A stretch of DNA of 64,000 bases from Paraescarpia echinospica (GCA_020002185.1 CM034537.1:69742048-69806047), one strand, 5' to 3'. Counted from the first letter of the stretch, positions 49,501-60,959 are shown. The notes: generated by a model from the letters alone, not told the origin. Program-made: numbers and translations.

Positions 49501-52500
49501 TCAACGTGACATTGTGTTTGTTCTCTGCCAGTGGACCACTTCTACATTCCTCTCAATGTGACGTTGTGTTTGTTCTCTGCCAGTGGACCACTTCTACATT
49601 CCTCTCAACGTGACGTTGTGTTTGTTCTCTGCCAGTGGTCCACTTCTACATTCCTCTCAATGTGACGTTGTGTTTGTTCTCTGCCAGTGGACCACTTCTA
49701 CATTCCTCTCAACGTGACTTTGTGTTTGTTCTCTGCCAGTGGTCCACTTCTACATTCCTCTCAATGTGACGTTGTGTTTGTTCTCTGCCAGTGGTCCACT
49801 TCTACATTCCTCTCAATGTGACGTTGTGTTTGTTCTCTGCCAGTGGACCACTTCTACATTCCTCTCAACGTGACATTGTGTTTGTTCTCTGCCAGTGGTC
49901 CACTTCTACATTCCTCTTAATGTGACGTTGTGTTTGTTCTCTGCCAGTGGACCACTTCTACATTCCTCTCAATGTGATGTTGTGTTTGTTATGTTCCAGT
50001 GGACCACCTGCACATTCCCATTGTCCTTTCCTTTCCCCACTTCTACCTGGCTGACCAGAAGTATGTGGACGCCGTCCAGGGGCTCTCACCAGACAGCAGT
50101 CTCGCCACACATCTTGACGTAGAACCTGTAAGTACAGTAGTGGTCAACGAGGTCTATGCTGGGACCGACACGACGTTCCACCCAAGCTCAACAGTACTCT
50201 AGCCACATGTGTGGCTGATACAGAGTTCTGAGCTGAACATAAGAAGAAAAAGAATTATATAATCCGGGTAGAAATGGAACAAATAATACTGATACATAAT
50301 GCCGTTTTTATAGTTTCTTATTGAAACTTTTTAAAAAGGTTTGTTTTTTGCTTGTCTCATTTTAGATTTATTTTTCGAAAAATCTAAATTACGTTGTGTC
50401 ATCTACAGCATGCTAACTTGTTGTGCGACCGTTTATGTGTAGTTGTAGTAAAATTATCATACAAACTATTAGCTTATTTAATTCTGGACCCAGAATTATT
50501 CTTAAAATTTGTTACGATTATGTACACGCTTCTGTGTTGAAATTGTCAGCTTTTCTTGTTCTCTCAAAAACGTGAAATATTCAGTGGTTTGAAAGCTAGT
50601 TGTCGACCTGAATTGTTTTTGGCATGTAACCAGATGTAATGACCAGTCAGTTCTTTTGACCATAAATGTAAACACTTTTATATTAAACTGTATATTATTG
50701 AAAACACACCAGATACATATTTGGACATGAAAGAACCAAATTTGCAATTGGCTGACTCGGTTGAGGAAGCAGCTTTAATTGAAATTGTTTCAACAAATGC
50801 TGGTTATAACTTATGTTATTGCAACTTATCTTTGCTTATGGTGTGAAATATATTTCCATATTTCTATCTGGTCTGTGTATGTGGCCAAGTACCTCTATGT
50901 GATTTCTTTAATTAATTCAAATTTAAAGCTGCCATTAAAAAACAACAATTGCTCTGATATGGACTTCTACCTGTAACTCGTCATTAGTTTTGGAATCTGT
51001 TAATTATCCTATTAGCAATTAATACAGTTAATATGTTGTGTTTTGATTGGTTGACAGCTTACTGGGCTTGTGATGCACGGTGAGAGAAAGATCCAAATCA
51101 ATGTCAACATTGTCAACAGTTCCAGCTTCAGGTTAGTAATCATAACATTACTACAATTGCACAAGTCAATGTCAACATTGTCAACAGTTCCAGCTTCAGG
51201 TTAGTAATCATAACATTACTACAATTGCACAAGTCAATGTCAACATTGTCAACAGTTCCAGCTTCAGGTTAGTAATCATAACATTACTACAATTGCACAA
51301 GTCAATGTCAACATTGTCAACAGTTCCAGCTTCAGGTTAGTAATCATAACATTACTACAATTGCACAAGTCAATGTCAACATTGTCAACAGTTCCAGCTT
51401 CAGGTTAGTAATCATAACATTACTACAATTGCACAAGTCAATGTCAACATTGTCAACAGTTCCAGCTTCAGGTTAGTAATCATAACATTACTACAATTGC
51501 ACAAGTCGTTTACTTTGTAATATGACTATGATAGCCAGTGGTTTGCATAAAGTGATAAAAAAAAAATTAATGTTAATTTACAGGATGTGGGTTTTGTGTG
51601 CAAGATGTATATAGCCAGCCACTGCTTAACATCTACTGGAATAATTTTTGTTGTTGAGAATGTTTTCACAGAAACTGAAACTTTGAAATGCACACCACTG
51701 CATGGTATCACTACACAAAAATTAACACTAGTGTACCATGCAGTGTTGGCCTCTCCCAATGTATTTTCTTATGCTTTCCTTTTGTGTACTTATCTTTATC
51801 TGAGAATAGCCAAATGTTCAACAGGCTAACGCATGTCGTATGTAGGAAATTTAGATTCTAATTTTGTAATAAAATATCAGGTTGTTTTTGCAGCATATAG
51901 TAGCAACAGCTGTTTCTTAATTTTCTTCAGACAAATTTCAGAATATGGTAAATGTAACATTGTAACATTTCACGTTGACATCACGTGGAGAACTTGTTAA
52001 AGAAATGTTCAGTGATTGTAGTTAGTGACCTGTCAGTGTGTGTTGTCAGTACACAGAGAGTTCAGCATCTATAATATGTTGTTGCAGTCAGCTTCGACAG
52101 GTCAACCCTATGGTCTTCCCAGTGCTCTGGATGAACGAGGTATAAACTGTGATGAAGCCATCTCCGGAAACCAACAATTTAGTGGATTTGTTGCAAAACA
52201 TAATTGGCATATAATGGTAGTCATGAACCACACGTAGATGAAATATTGTTTGAATTCTTGATAACCCACGGCTTCCTTGAGCACTTTCCACCTGCTTTTG
52301 TTCTATTAAGGGGTCACACTTCTTGTGAACTGTCTTATTTTAATTAACTGTTATATCTTAAAAACTACTTGTCAATCATGAGAAAATGTTAAGTGCCTAT
52401 GATAAAAGAAGGTCAAATATGATAAAATGATTGATTTATAATGGTAACCATGTTGACAAAATAATTCTGTGAAATTCTGATGGGTAGTTTTGTGGAAAGT

Positions 52501-55278
52501 CCCGTGGAAAATTTAATTAATAAATTTCCATTTGTTTACTTTGTTACTTATTCTAACAAATATATTACATTGTGCAATGAAGTAGTTTGTCTTAAAAGGC
52601 ATAATAATTTTGATAAAAATAAATTTTTAATATACATTTTATAAACAAACATTTATACTAATGATATTGTGCTTTATTCACCCAAACTACTTCATTGCAC
52701 AAATGTGTATTATTGTTGCATGTTCAGCCAAACAATAATATTGGATATTGACACTGCATATTCGGACAAACAATAATACTGGATATTGACACTGCATATT
52801 CGGACAAACAATAATACTGGATATTGACACTGCATATTCGGACAAACAATAATACTGGATATTGACACTGCATATTCGGACAAACAATAATACTGGATAT
52901 TGACACTGCATATTCGGACAAACAATAATACTGGATATTGACACTGCATATTCGGACAAACAATAATACTGGATATTGACACTGCATATTCGGACAAACA
53001 ATAAGACTGGATATTAACACTGCATATTCGGACAAACAATAATACTGGATATTGACACTGCATATTCGGACAAACAATAATACTGGATATTGACACTGCA
53101 TGTTCACATGTGTGTGAGAAGCTTTTTATTGTATTTTACTGCTGAAACATTAGTAAGACTAATGCTGATGTTGCAGAGTGTCGCCATTGATGAGGAGAAT
53201 GCGGAAAGGTTCAAACGCCAGGTGGCGCTACCACTGTACTTGACACAAATCTTCCAGATCGCCTTCATCTCGATTGGCAGCGTTGTGACAGTGATTTCTG
53301 CAGGGTGTCTTGTCTGGCTCAGATGCAAAAGAAGCAAGAAGATAATGGTAACAATGTTAAAACCAACTTGTCTATTCCATTTCCCGCAATCGGCCAAGGG
53401 TGGTAATTATTAGCAGGAAGTTGGCTGAATCACTTGTCTTCAACATGGGACCCAAAGCAATGCGCTGACCATCAAATCGCTTTGCAGTTATCCCAGCTGC
53501 TGTGTGCAATATTGGCATTAGAGCATGTTTAGAATCTGAATATATTGTTTGCCACTTGTAATTTTTCAATGGAAATATTCAAATTGTAAACAATGTTCCG
53601 TGTTTATTAAATGCAATGTTGGTGGCAGTAGACTTTTAGCATATTTACTCTTGTATTAAGAAGATTATATTACAGCATGTGGAAGAGACAACAGGCAAGC
53701 CTCAGTATAAAGAAGTAACTAGAAGTTCATGCCCTCAAAAATTGTATTTAATCATTACCCTGGAGACATTGGTGTAATGCAGGAAAATACCATACTATTG
53801 CATTCCAAATAACCATGTATGTATAACCTTTTTTGGACTAAAAACATTGTGGTTAAAATGTTCAGTTACTTCGTAGGAATAGCAACTTTCTGATAAACAC
53901 ATCTCTAAATAGCCTATATGGAACAATTTCTTCAATACATTTAGCTGAGTTACATTACGACTGGACATTAAGGTATTTATTCTTATAGACCTGCCTACAT
54001 CACGTAACATTTAAGTGATTTATTATTTTAAGGAATTTTGTCATAGAAACTAGACATAGTTTAATAATACACTGCTTAAAGTTGAATTCCGATGTCTTTG
54101 ATACAAAGTGGATCAACATGCTCTATTCGTTGTATATCACTTTCCTCAACTCCATATATGCAATTTCAAGATAAAATGGTGCAAAAGATAAAAAATTATA
54201 TCCACATGCCATTCAGTTATTATTCCGTTGACCAGACCTAGTGACCAGTAATTTTGTTAAAGCATAATTGATTGAATAACGTATACCCGGGGTATATGCC
54301 AAAGTGACATGTTATTTGAACTCAGAATGCAACTCTAATGGCAACTTGAAAGCTTAACTGATAAAGCTATTGACACAGACATGGGCAGTGTTAAGATTTT
54401 CACAGTTTTAGGGACATAAAATTATGCCAAAACAACAAATGTAACAGTCAAATTATTTTATTCACAGATTCAGTGAAACGTGTTACAACCTTCCCATGAA
54501 ACTGTGAGTAGGACATTACTGTAGATAGTAAACTAACAATTTAATAACTGCAAAATACAAGGAACATGCTAAACATGATTAATCCTAATTAATAGAACTC
54601 AAGCCACCCTGTAATATTATTCTGCCTTGTACTCTTGTAATTCTGAGAAATTCTGTGATATTATTCTGACCTGTACTTGAAAGCTACGTTTCCATATTTA
54701 CTCAATTGGCATGCAGACGCAGCAACACAATGTGTATACTGCCCTGTGAAAATTAATACAAATAATTCAATATATACACAGCCGAATGCATTTTTTATGT
54801 GGATGCAGAACAGTTAATTGCTCCATGTAGCAATTCGAATTGTATCCGCACAGGAATCAGATTGAAAATTCCCAGAAGTGACATCACTACAGAGGTATTA
54901 CCCGTTCCATAGGCTATTTCCATACATATAGAATCCTAGCTTTATTGTCATTCTGAGAAATTTCCACCTTATATACTATTATTCGAACCAGTATTCTTAC
55001 TGTAATTCTGATAAGTTTCTGGCCTGTGTTATTAATCCAACCTGTACACTTTTTTGGAATGCAATAGTATATGTTGAAAGAAAGTTATTTCTGTTGAACA
55101 CATGATCATTTTCAATGGGGCACTAAATTGTTTCTCCATGTGTGGCATGATGAGAACAACCTCGTTTTATTTCATGTTTCAGTTGAAGTGCCTTGCAAAC
55201 GGTGTTGTTGTTACATCAACCACCTCGGAGCAATCACCTTTGCTGCAACCTGACGACCACCTGGTGCAAAACAATTAA
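34506..55278 (+). CDS. CD36 family scavenger receptor, LIMP-2/SCARB2-like, 12 coding exons
   Basis: Coding exons: 34506-34625, 36719-37018, 37758-37958, 42324-42415, 43060-43109, 43489-43558, 44091-44272, 50000-50127, 51058-51131, 52088-52139, 53177-53347, 55183-55278; all introns GT-AG, phases agree, total 1536 bases, 511 residues, normal for the family. N-terminal membrane segment about residues 9-31; GTQLYSMWRHP and QKGPYTYRE, IVWGYQDPM, GFCTPYGHCMGSGVLNV, VLSFPHFYLAD and PVLWMNE are family hallmarks; lumenal cysteines fit the conserved disulfides; N-glycosylation sites include NGT, NNT and NVS; second membrane segment about 441-470. The tail has EQSPLL (about 496-501), an acidic dileucine signal as in lysosomal LIMP-2, so a lysosomal membrane receptor or lipid transporter is likely. 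Introns carry LINEs and large minisatellites. Confidence 0.93.
35425..36253 (-). mobile_element. RTE/I-like LINE fragment in intron 1
   Basis: Minus-strand RT fragment with VRQGCILFPLLF and a FVDD-type catalytic site (near 35560). Nearly the same as part of the longer copy at 38930-39760. Both ends are missing, which ordinary 5' truncation does not explain, so deletion or recombination followed insertion. Frames are broken. Confidence 0.8.
38165..38456 (+). mobile_element. CR1-like LINE 3' fragment in intron 3
   Basis: A plus-strand frame with LRRLRGDQIEVFKIMNGYE and NEWNRLSADCVGASS matches the ORF2 C-terminus of the CR1 copies. It ends abruptly where the next LINE begins in the opposite orientation. 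Confidence 0.88.
38457..40610 (-). mobile_element. RTE/I-like LINE, 5'-truncated, in intron 3
   Basis: Minus-strand LINE of about 2.15 kb. From its 5' side: endonuclease C-terminal half (40573-40295, with NNLVIGSTLF, HKITWFSNDH, QIDHFAV), linker (40094-39888), RT start (39824-39456, NKSPGIDGITTEMIKAGGE), RT core with FVDD near 39075, and the C-terminal region near 38600-38460. Several frameshifts. Abuts a CR1 fragment in opposite orientation at 38456. Confidence 0.82.
40660..41620. other. Intron 3, unassigned part
   Basis: Contains a loose repeat: 40815-40990 and 41465-41640 share ATGACCTCTATCTCT, CACCAAGTTTCATCAAAATC-like and GGACATGTAAATT words, about 650 bases apart. No coding. Confidence 0.5.
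41625..41915 (+). repeat. tRNA-derived SINE
   Basis: tRNA-like head with A-box region GCAGTGGCTAGAGC and B-box GAGTTCGAATCC, followed by a body with CTTTGGGCAAGTTCGTTCAC, ATGAATGAGTACCTGG and GGTCTGCCAGGGAGT, a layout typical of core-containing metazoan SINEs. Lies in intron 3 of the CD36-family gene. Confidence 0.75.
43110..43211 (+). repeat. 17-bp minisatellite beginning at the exon 5 splice donor
   Basis: Six imperfect 17-bp units of GTGAGTGAACTGCACGG. The first unit is the intron's own donor (GTGAGT at 43110); units 2 and 6 also keep GTGAGT, the others have one-base changes. Confidence 0.85.
44781..45045 (+). repeat. 43-bp minisatellite derived from a CR1 piece
   Basis: Six units of about 43 bp containing AGTGAGAAACATATTTCAAT and CAGTATTTTCTTATAGAAC. 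The last unit matches CR1 sequence (ATCAATATTTTCATAACCAT; compare 6468-6487 and 60348-60367), suggesting the array grew from a small LINE fragment. Confidence 0.75.
45054..45338 (+). repeat. 57-bp minisatellite, five near-identical units
   Basis: Five copies beginning ACAGTGTATCATCTTGGAGT and ending CATATGTG, with no differences seen. Because 57 is a multiple of three, a frame stays open through the array (44958-45482) as a 19-residue repeat; no sign that it is translated. Confidence 0.93.
45331..46305. mobile_element. TIR-bounded DNA element in intron 7
   Basis: Terminal inverted repeats of about 39 bp: left CATATGTGACCTATCTTAAC followed by GAAATGAATCGG; right end, inverted, differs at a few positions. 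Length 975 bp. The left end overlaps the last CATATGTGAC of the 57-bp array. Superfamily not assigned; target duplication unclear because the ends themselves are palindromic (CATATG). Confidence 0.6.
45917..46069 (+). CDS. 50-codon acidic frame inside the TIR element
   Basis: ATG to TAA, starting MAFNVAKLLNSDGSDRAQID and continuing with an acidic stretch (IEEYFLEDLTDGSEPD). It may be the remnant first exon of a transposase in a deleted, non-autonomous copy. No family recognised. Confidence 0.3.
   Translation: MAFNVAKLLNSDGSDRAQIDSLIEEYFLEDLTDGSEPDGHKILARSVHSN
46306..47849. other. Intron 7, unassigned part
   Basis: No coding or mobile element recognised. Short frames on both strands have no family pattern. 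Confidence 0.5.
47850..49999 (+). repeat. 52-bp minisatellite carrying the exon 8 splice acceptor (about 41 units)
   Basis: Unit: GTGACGTTGTGTTTGTTCTC, TGCCAG, TGGACCACTTCTACATTCCT, CTCAAT. The last part of the array passes straight into the real acceptor (TTGTTATGTTCCAG at 49986-49999) and the first bases of exon 8 (TGGACCACCTGCACATTCCC). Each unit is thus a copy of a 3' splice site plus about 25 bases of exon. Nearly every unit keeps the pyrimidine tract and CAG. One unit near 48395 has lost a base. Confidence 0.95.
51091..51506 (+). repeat. 68-bp minisatellite carrying the exon 9 splice donor (six units)
   Basis: Unit: GTCAATGTCAACATTGTCAA, CAGTTCCAGCTTCAG, GTTAGTAATCATAACATTAC, TACAATTGCACAA. 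The first half is the end of exon 9 and the second half the start of intron 9. Donor-like GTTAGT recurs every 68 bases from 51132 to about 51472. Units are practically identical, so the expansion is young. Confidence 0.95.
52729..53100 (-). repeat. 38-bp minisatellite in intron 10 (about 10 units)
   Basis: Unit ACAAACAATAATACTGGATA then TTGACACTGCATATTCGG, nearly identical throughout. It stops about 75 bases before exon 11 and does not include its acceptor. Frames in all three phases stay open because of the repeat only. Confidence 0.92.
53348..55182 (+). other. Intron 11 of the CD36-family gene
   Basis: GTAACA donor at 53348 and TTCATGTTTCAG acceptor at 55182. AT-rich, no element recognised. 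Confidence 0.7.
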
Positions 55279-55448
55279 ACTAGTACACCTTCGATTTAAA
55301 TTTAAGTGAATAGCAGTCATTATTGTGCTGCGCCCATTGTTTTAAACCAATACCCATATTGATATTCTGTACGTTTTACTGTGATTGATGCGTTTACTCT
55401 GGTCTGAAATACCTCGGTGGGGTTTTGTGTTAACTACATCCATATGTG

Positions 55449-55696
55449 CATGTCGGGAACAGCATGTATGCTTCACGGGAACAGCATGTATGCTTCACGG
55501 GAACAGCATGTATGCTTCACGGGAACAGCATGTATGCTTCACGGGAACAGCATGTATGCTTCACGGGAACAGCATGTATGCTTCACGGGAACAGCATATA
55601 TGCTTCACGGGAACAGCATGTATGCTTCACGGGAACAGCATGTATGCTTCACGGGAACAGCATGTATGCTTCACGGGAACAGCATGTATGCTTCAC
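55449..55696 (+). repeat. 22-bp minisatellite 170 bases after the CD36-family stop
   Basis: About 11 units of CGGGAACAGCATGTATGCTT plus CA, near-identical, in the probable 3' UTR or just beyond. Open frames here are repeat artefacts. Confidence 0.92.
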
Positions 55697-56038
55697 TACT
55701 CCAAGAAACAACATACCTTGTAAATCTGCTTTGTCAAGTCAGACAGATTATTTCTAGACATACGTGGTTCATGCAGTTTATTAGTAATTGAATTCTTGCT
55801 CTTTATTCTTCACCAATGTCATAATTTTGTAAAATATAATTAATTGTAGTTAGCTTTTGTATTCCGATGTATGTATTGCAAGTTTTAAATTGCAAAAGTG
55901 CATCTAAAAATAATACCTTTAAGTCATATCCCGGTACATATATACTTGTATTTCTCTGTAGCCCAGTATCATTGTTTTTCTGGTGAAATGTAATTTCATA
56001 ATTTCTGTCTTCTGTGGACATTGTTTTATAACATAGCC

Positions 56039-56160
56039 ATGAATGAATGAATGAATGAACGTTTATTCAGAACATTGATAACAATATATACAAGACAAGA
56101 CAACCAAACAAGTTTAACTATAATACAAGTGAGAATATACAATGTTTGAAGGGGGTAAAT
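56039..56160 (-). repeat. Possible LINE/SINE 3' tail
   Basis: GAATGAATGAATGAACGTTT followed by ATTCAG reads on the minus strand as an AATAAACGTTC end with an ATTC microsatellite tail, a common non-LTR tail form. No coding attached. Confidence 0.35.
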
Positions 56161-56199
56161 ATGAAGTCATTGACTTTTGTGTAAATTTACCCCTGACAT

Positions 56200-57620
56200 G
56201 TATTTATATATATAATTATATACATGTATGTATACACACATATACACACATATATACATACATATATTCACATACATACATACATGTATTTTGAGACATC
56301 AATATTATATTATTCGAATTTGCTATTCATCTAACCATCTAGCTACAATAATTGAAAACATGCAATGGAATATGTGCATATTCAAAATTTAAAGTATGCC
56401 ATAAGTACACATCTTTACACATATTGTAATTTCCTCAATGGCATGATTACATTTGTGTTTGATTTTATTTAGGTTTCCACAACCAGATATTTCTCTGCCA
56501 GATTGTGACAATAATGTGCACAAGGTTCATGTTATTAACTACATGACTTACCACCATGGTAATGTATTTGTACCCTATACATTGTATACTGTATTTTTAT
56601 GTAAAAGGTGAGTCACTTACTTGTTAAATTTATGCAAATTCTGTTGTATTCATCCATTGATATGTTGCCTTATTGGGAGAGACACCTGGTGAGTGGTGTG
56701 GCAGCTATTATTACCAAACTGAGATGAAAGCTGTTTTCTGATTGGTTATTTTCTTACTAGATATTTGTAGACTTGTTGCAAGATTGTGTTGAATAGTTAA
56801 CATTTTGTTAAATGCATATCTTGTATTTTCTGTTTGATAAAACACCAAAGCACGTAGGAGACAACAAAAAGCCAAAGCCATCGCATGGCACAAGTTGTTT
56901 TTGTGACATATTGACAGATTGCACAAACACCTCTGCACAAAGTGAGCTTATGTCACAAGTGCTGAGATGACTAAACTAGCCAACTGAGTCAGTAGTAATT
57001 GTGTCCATTAAACTACCGTTACTACTACTACTAGTTCTATTCCAAAGTTCTACAGTACCTGTGGCCAACCAGAGTATTATCAGTGTTTTGTGTTACAAAC
57101 TCTCAAATTATGGGTAGGTAGGATAGATTGTCTTTCATTATTTCCTGAGGGTGAATATTTCAGAGTACAGTGTAGGTAGGCATTTGAGTATTTTCTTGGT
57201 AGTTGTTTTTTTGCGAAGACACCACCCTCTTATCTTTTTAGACCACTATGAAAAAAACATATTTCCAATATTTTAACCACTAATGATTGGTTCAGGCGGC
57301 AAAGATTTGTTTTCCATTGAGCTTGTATTTATACAAGGTCACGGTCAAGTGATGAATATTCCTTCTCGTGTCGTAAGAACTTATGGGGTCGGTCGGCTTT
57401 GTTTAACAGTGTTGGTCGGTTAATCGGGAACACAAATATTCTGTTTGGCCTAATAATTTGGCACAATTTGTTTCATGTTGCAAAATCTATCTCACTATTA
57501 AAATGTTTTATTCTCCTACACGAAAATTGCATTTGTGCTAACAATTGCTAACTTTGTTGATGAGTATGTCATCCCTTCAGCAGTAAATTAACCTTGTTTA
57601 TCTACGCTATGCATCTGTTA
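56200..57620. other. Gene-free stretch downstream of the CD36-family gene
   Basis: TA/CA microsatellite at 56203-56290, then unique AT-rich sequence with no recognised gene. Confidence 0.55.
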
Positions 57621-57779
57621 CACAGGAAGTGATTAGCCTACTTCAGATCCATCCACATTCAGTGCCTTGTCTACATGTGGAATTGATGCAATATCATTGT
57701 ACATGTTTTGTGTCTATGTTGTTTACGAATATATTGCAATTGAATTATTGGTCTTTGATAGATCAACATCGCCTGCCAA

Positions 57780-58265
57780 ACAAGGTTGAGGTCAAGTATA
57801 GTACATTTGATCAGGTACAATTTGGTCAAGTACATTTGATCAAGTACAATCCCAAGTGCATTGGGTCAAGTACTTCAGAACATAAACGTATCAAGTACAA
57901 TTCCAAGTACATTAGGTCAAGTACTTCAAAACTTATCAAGTACACTAGGCCAAGTACAATTCTGCCGGAATTATCAACAATAATACTATTATCAACAATA
58001 ATACTATTATCAACAATAATACTATCATTCACGCGCCAATTTCTTTTACTTTTATGGAAATACACTTATAATATAAATTGCAGGACGGACATTCAGTGTT
58101 GTGCATAAACCACAGTCAAAACAGTAGAGAAGTGTTATCTTGTAGTCTAGATTACTCAAGTCATATACTTGAAGTGTACTTGATATTGACAAATGACCAA
58201 GTGCAAATACATATAATTTCAAAACTCCAAGTGTAAGTACTTTAACAATGTAAGTACAAAACAGT
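57780..58265. repeat. Dispersed CAAGTAC motifs and an 18-bp repeat
   Basis: At least ten CAAGTAC or GTACTTG words on both strands, and three units of ATCAACAATAATACTATT at 57975-58027. Confidence 0.6.
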
Positions 58266-58802
58266 CTAAATGAATGGTTCAATGTTCTTTGTATCACTCT
58301 TCAATGGTTTTTGTTGTGCCACAGGGAACTGAGTTAATGCAGTCGGGTTACTGAAATTTGCTCAAGAGGTCAATATTGTGTCTTCCTCTTTCAAATGTTA
58401 CAGAATACTAAGACACGCAACACATTTACCACGTGTTATAATGAGACATGTAACTTTAAAAAAAAATATTCATGAAAGTCGGGAGAGTAAATTAAATCTA
58501 AAATGGTCTCCTTATTACCAGCACACAGTTTAACTTACTTCACCGTTTTATCTACCGTCGGTATGCTCCTCATGATATATATATATATATTGTATGCATT
58601 GGTAAACTGTATTATACATTTTTATGTTTAATTGCAAGTCCACTTAGATATTAACCACGCCAGCCGTCATAGTCACAATTAGATATCAAAGCAGTTTCAG
58701 TAGAATTTCGCCCTTGGGACTGGGCATTGACCTGAATAGCAAGGTGACCTTATTAGCAGGACTAATTTTACTTGACCATTATGGAAATAGTTTTGGACAG
58801 AC

Positions 58803-58998
58803 ATAGGGTGACCTTAATTGTGAGTTGGCTGTATTACTGAATAAAGGTGACCTTAATTGTGAGTTGGCTGTATTACTGAAGAAAGGTGACCTTAATTGTG
58901 AGGTGGCTGTATTACTGAGAGGATGACCTGAATTGTGAGGTGGCTGTATTACTAACGGAGGGTGACCTTAATTGTGAGGTGGCTGTATTACTGAGGTG
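58803..58998 (+). repeat. 39-bp minisatellite (five units)
   Basis: Units of GGTGACCTTAATTGTGAGTT plus GGCTGTATTACTGAATAAA with small changes. Confidence 0.85.
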
Positions 58999-58999
58999 A

Positions 59000-60044
59000 C
59001 TGTTAAACAAGGTTTGAATGTAATAGCTTTCTGCATACATATCATAAAGACTTTATGTTGAAACTATGATGGGGCTGGATAGCCCAGAGGTTAAGCCTCT
59101 TGTTACATTAGAAGTATCAGGGGGGCAGTTTTGCTCAATTAACACTTATCCTTTTTGTGTAGAAATTGGTAAAGGGCAAAGCACAGTAATGGAATTGTGT
59201 GTATCAGTGGCAGCCTAGAGAATGTGGTCTTCAGATGAACATTGTTGCAACAGGTAAAGCAGAACGGCACTGCCCTGTATATGAACACACAAGTACGTTC
59301 AGCAATCATGTAATACTTGATTTATTAAAACTGAATCGGCATTATTGAAAACAACATTATGGTTTGTTTTATTCCAATTATAACAATAATCGGATAAAAC
59401 ATTGCAGTTATGAAGTTGTGTAGCTTGGTTATGAATACCTTTGTTGTGGTTATGTAATAGATATGTATTTAATTAGCTCACCCCATGGAATGTCATACAT
59501 ACAATGGAGGAGTTGACTTATCAGCTGCTTAAAAGAATCAAGTTACTCAGGCGTAAAGTGATTCTAGTAAGGGGAGTCCACTGGATATGCAGTGTCAAAT
59601 TCTGAAATTCACAGATCAGTTAATTCATAATTAAATGTTGCTGTAATTAGGTTACATTAAAAAAATAATTGTAGAAGTGATCGTGTCAATTCTGGTATTG
59701 ATGGCCATACCAATATGTGCAAATATGAATCAATTATTTTATTTTGAACAAAAAGTGTACACGGTACATATAATAGTTGCCAACATTGACTCTCATGTAC
59801 ACTTATACAACATTTTATGTTTATATATGTTTGAAAATGTTAAAAAATTATATGCTAGTTTACACACGTCCATATAGCAAGAAGCCACTCGTTTATGCAT
59901 GGTGGCGCCATCTTGAGAATCGATCACCACTCAATTCTCCCTAATAGGAGAAAGAAATCATAGCATATTACAAACACATAACTAAATAACTGTTGTTGCG
60001 TTTTAATACATAACCAGTTGGTACATCACATGCCAATGAGCCAA
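59000..60044. other. Gene-free stretch
   Basis: A tRNA A-box-like GGATAGCCCAGAGGTTAAG at 59077 may be an old SINE head, without a B box. Otherwise AT-rich with no recognised gene. Confidence 0.45.
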
Positions 60045-60840
60045 GATTTAACAAGATTGCCACCCAGAGAATTAATTCTAGGTGGCATGTAGACAAGGAA
60101 GCCCTTTGGCTTATCGAGAGTCCAACCCTTTGATCTATGTGTATCCCACCCTTCTGAAGTATATGTCGATTTTATTTTTAAACATTCACGCTACTAGCAC
60201 CCACACAATCAGCATATAATCTATTCCATTCATTTACAGTCCTTTGTGAAAATGAGAACTTTCTTATATCTAATCTATACTGCTCCTTTGCTAATGCAAC
60301 TTCATGTCCTCTAGTCCTATCTTTCTTAACTGAGAAAAAAATATTTCTATCAATATTTTCATAACCATTCAGTATTTTAAACACTTCTATCTGATCTCCT
60401 GGTCTCTAGTGTTGTTAAACCACATTCTTTTAGGCAAATTTCATAACTAAGATCTCTCAGTTTTTGTATAATTTTAGTCGCTCTCCTCTGTACTCTTTCA
60501 AGCATATCTATGTCCTTCTTGCGATATGGCCTCCACGCTTGTAAACACTATTCTAAATGAGGCCTCACTATTGTTTTGTACAATGGTATTATTAGTTCTT
60601 TTTCCTTATACGCTATATTTTGCCTAATTAATCCAAGGATTTGATTTCCCTTTGAAGCTGCAATTCCACACTGCTCTGAAACCTTCATATCAGCACTAAT
60701 GGTTAACTCTAAGTCCTTTTTTTACAGTAGTACTTAGTACAGTACCCCCTATTGTATATTCTACATCTTCTTTCCTTTATGGAGGCATTTACATTTCCCA
60801 AAATTGAACAGCATTTGTCACTTTTCAGACCATTTGATGA
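60045..60840 (-). mobile_element. CR1-like LINE 3' end, decayed
   Basis: Matches the 3' UTR and ORF2 C-terminus of copy 2 (6170-6975) with many substitutions and small deletions, for example a missing stretch near 60405. Starts with one unit of the ATTTAACAAG tail repeat. 5'-truncated near 60840. Confidence 0.88.
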
Positions 60841-60959
60841 ACCAGTGAAATAGAGGAAGTGAATGAAGTAGAAAGAGGCGAGAGAACCTTGGCTCTTATG
60901 GGGAGATATAGTGTTACAATGCACTAGAGTTAGCATATTAATATATACAGACCAGGTGT

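Noticed and set aside
52687..53107. Possible CRISPR array (38-bp repeats)
   Set aside because: Contiguous tandem repeats without unique spacers, in a eukaryotic intron.
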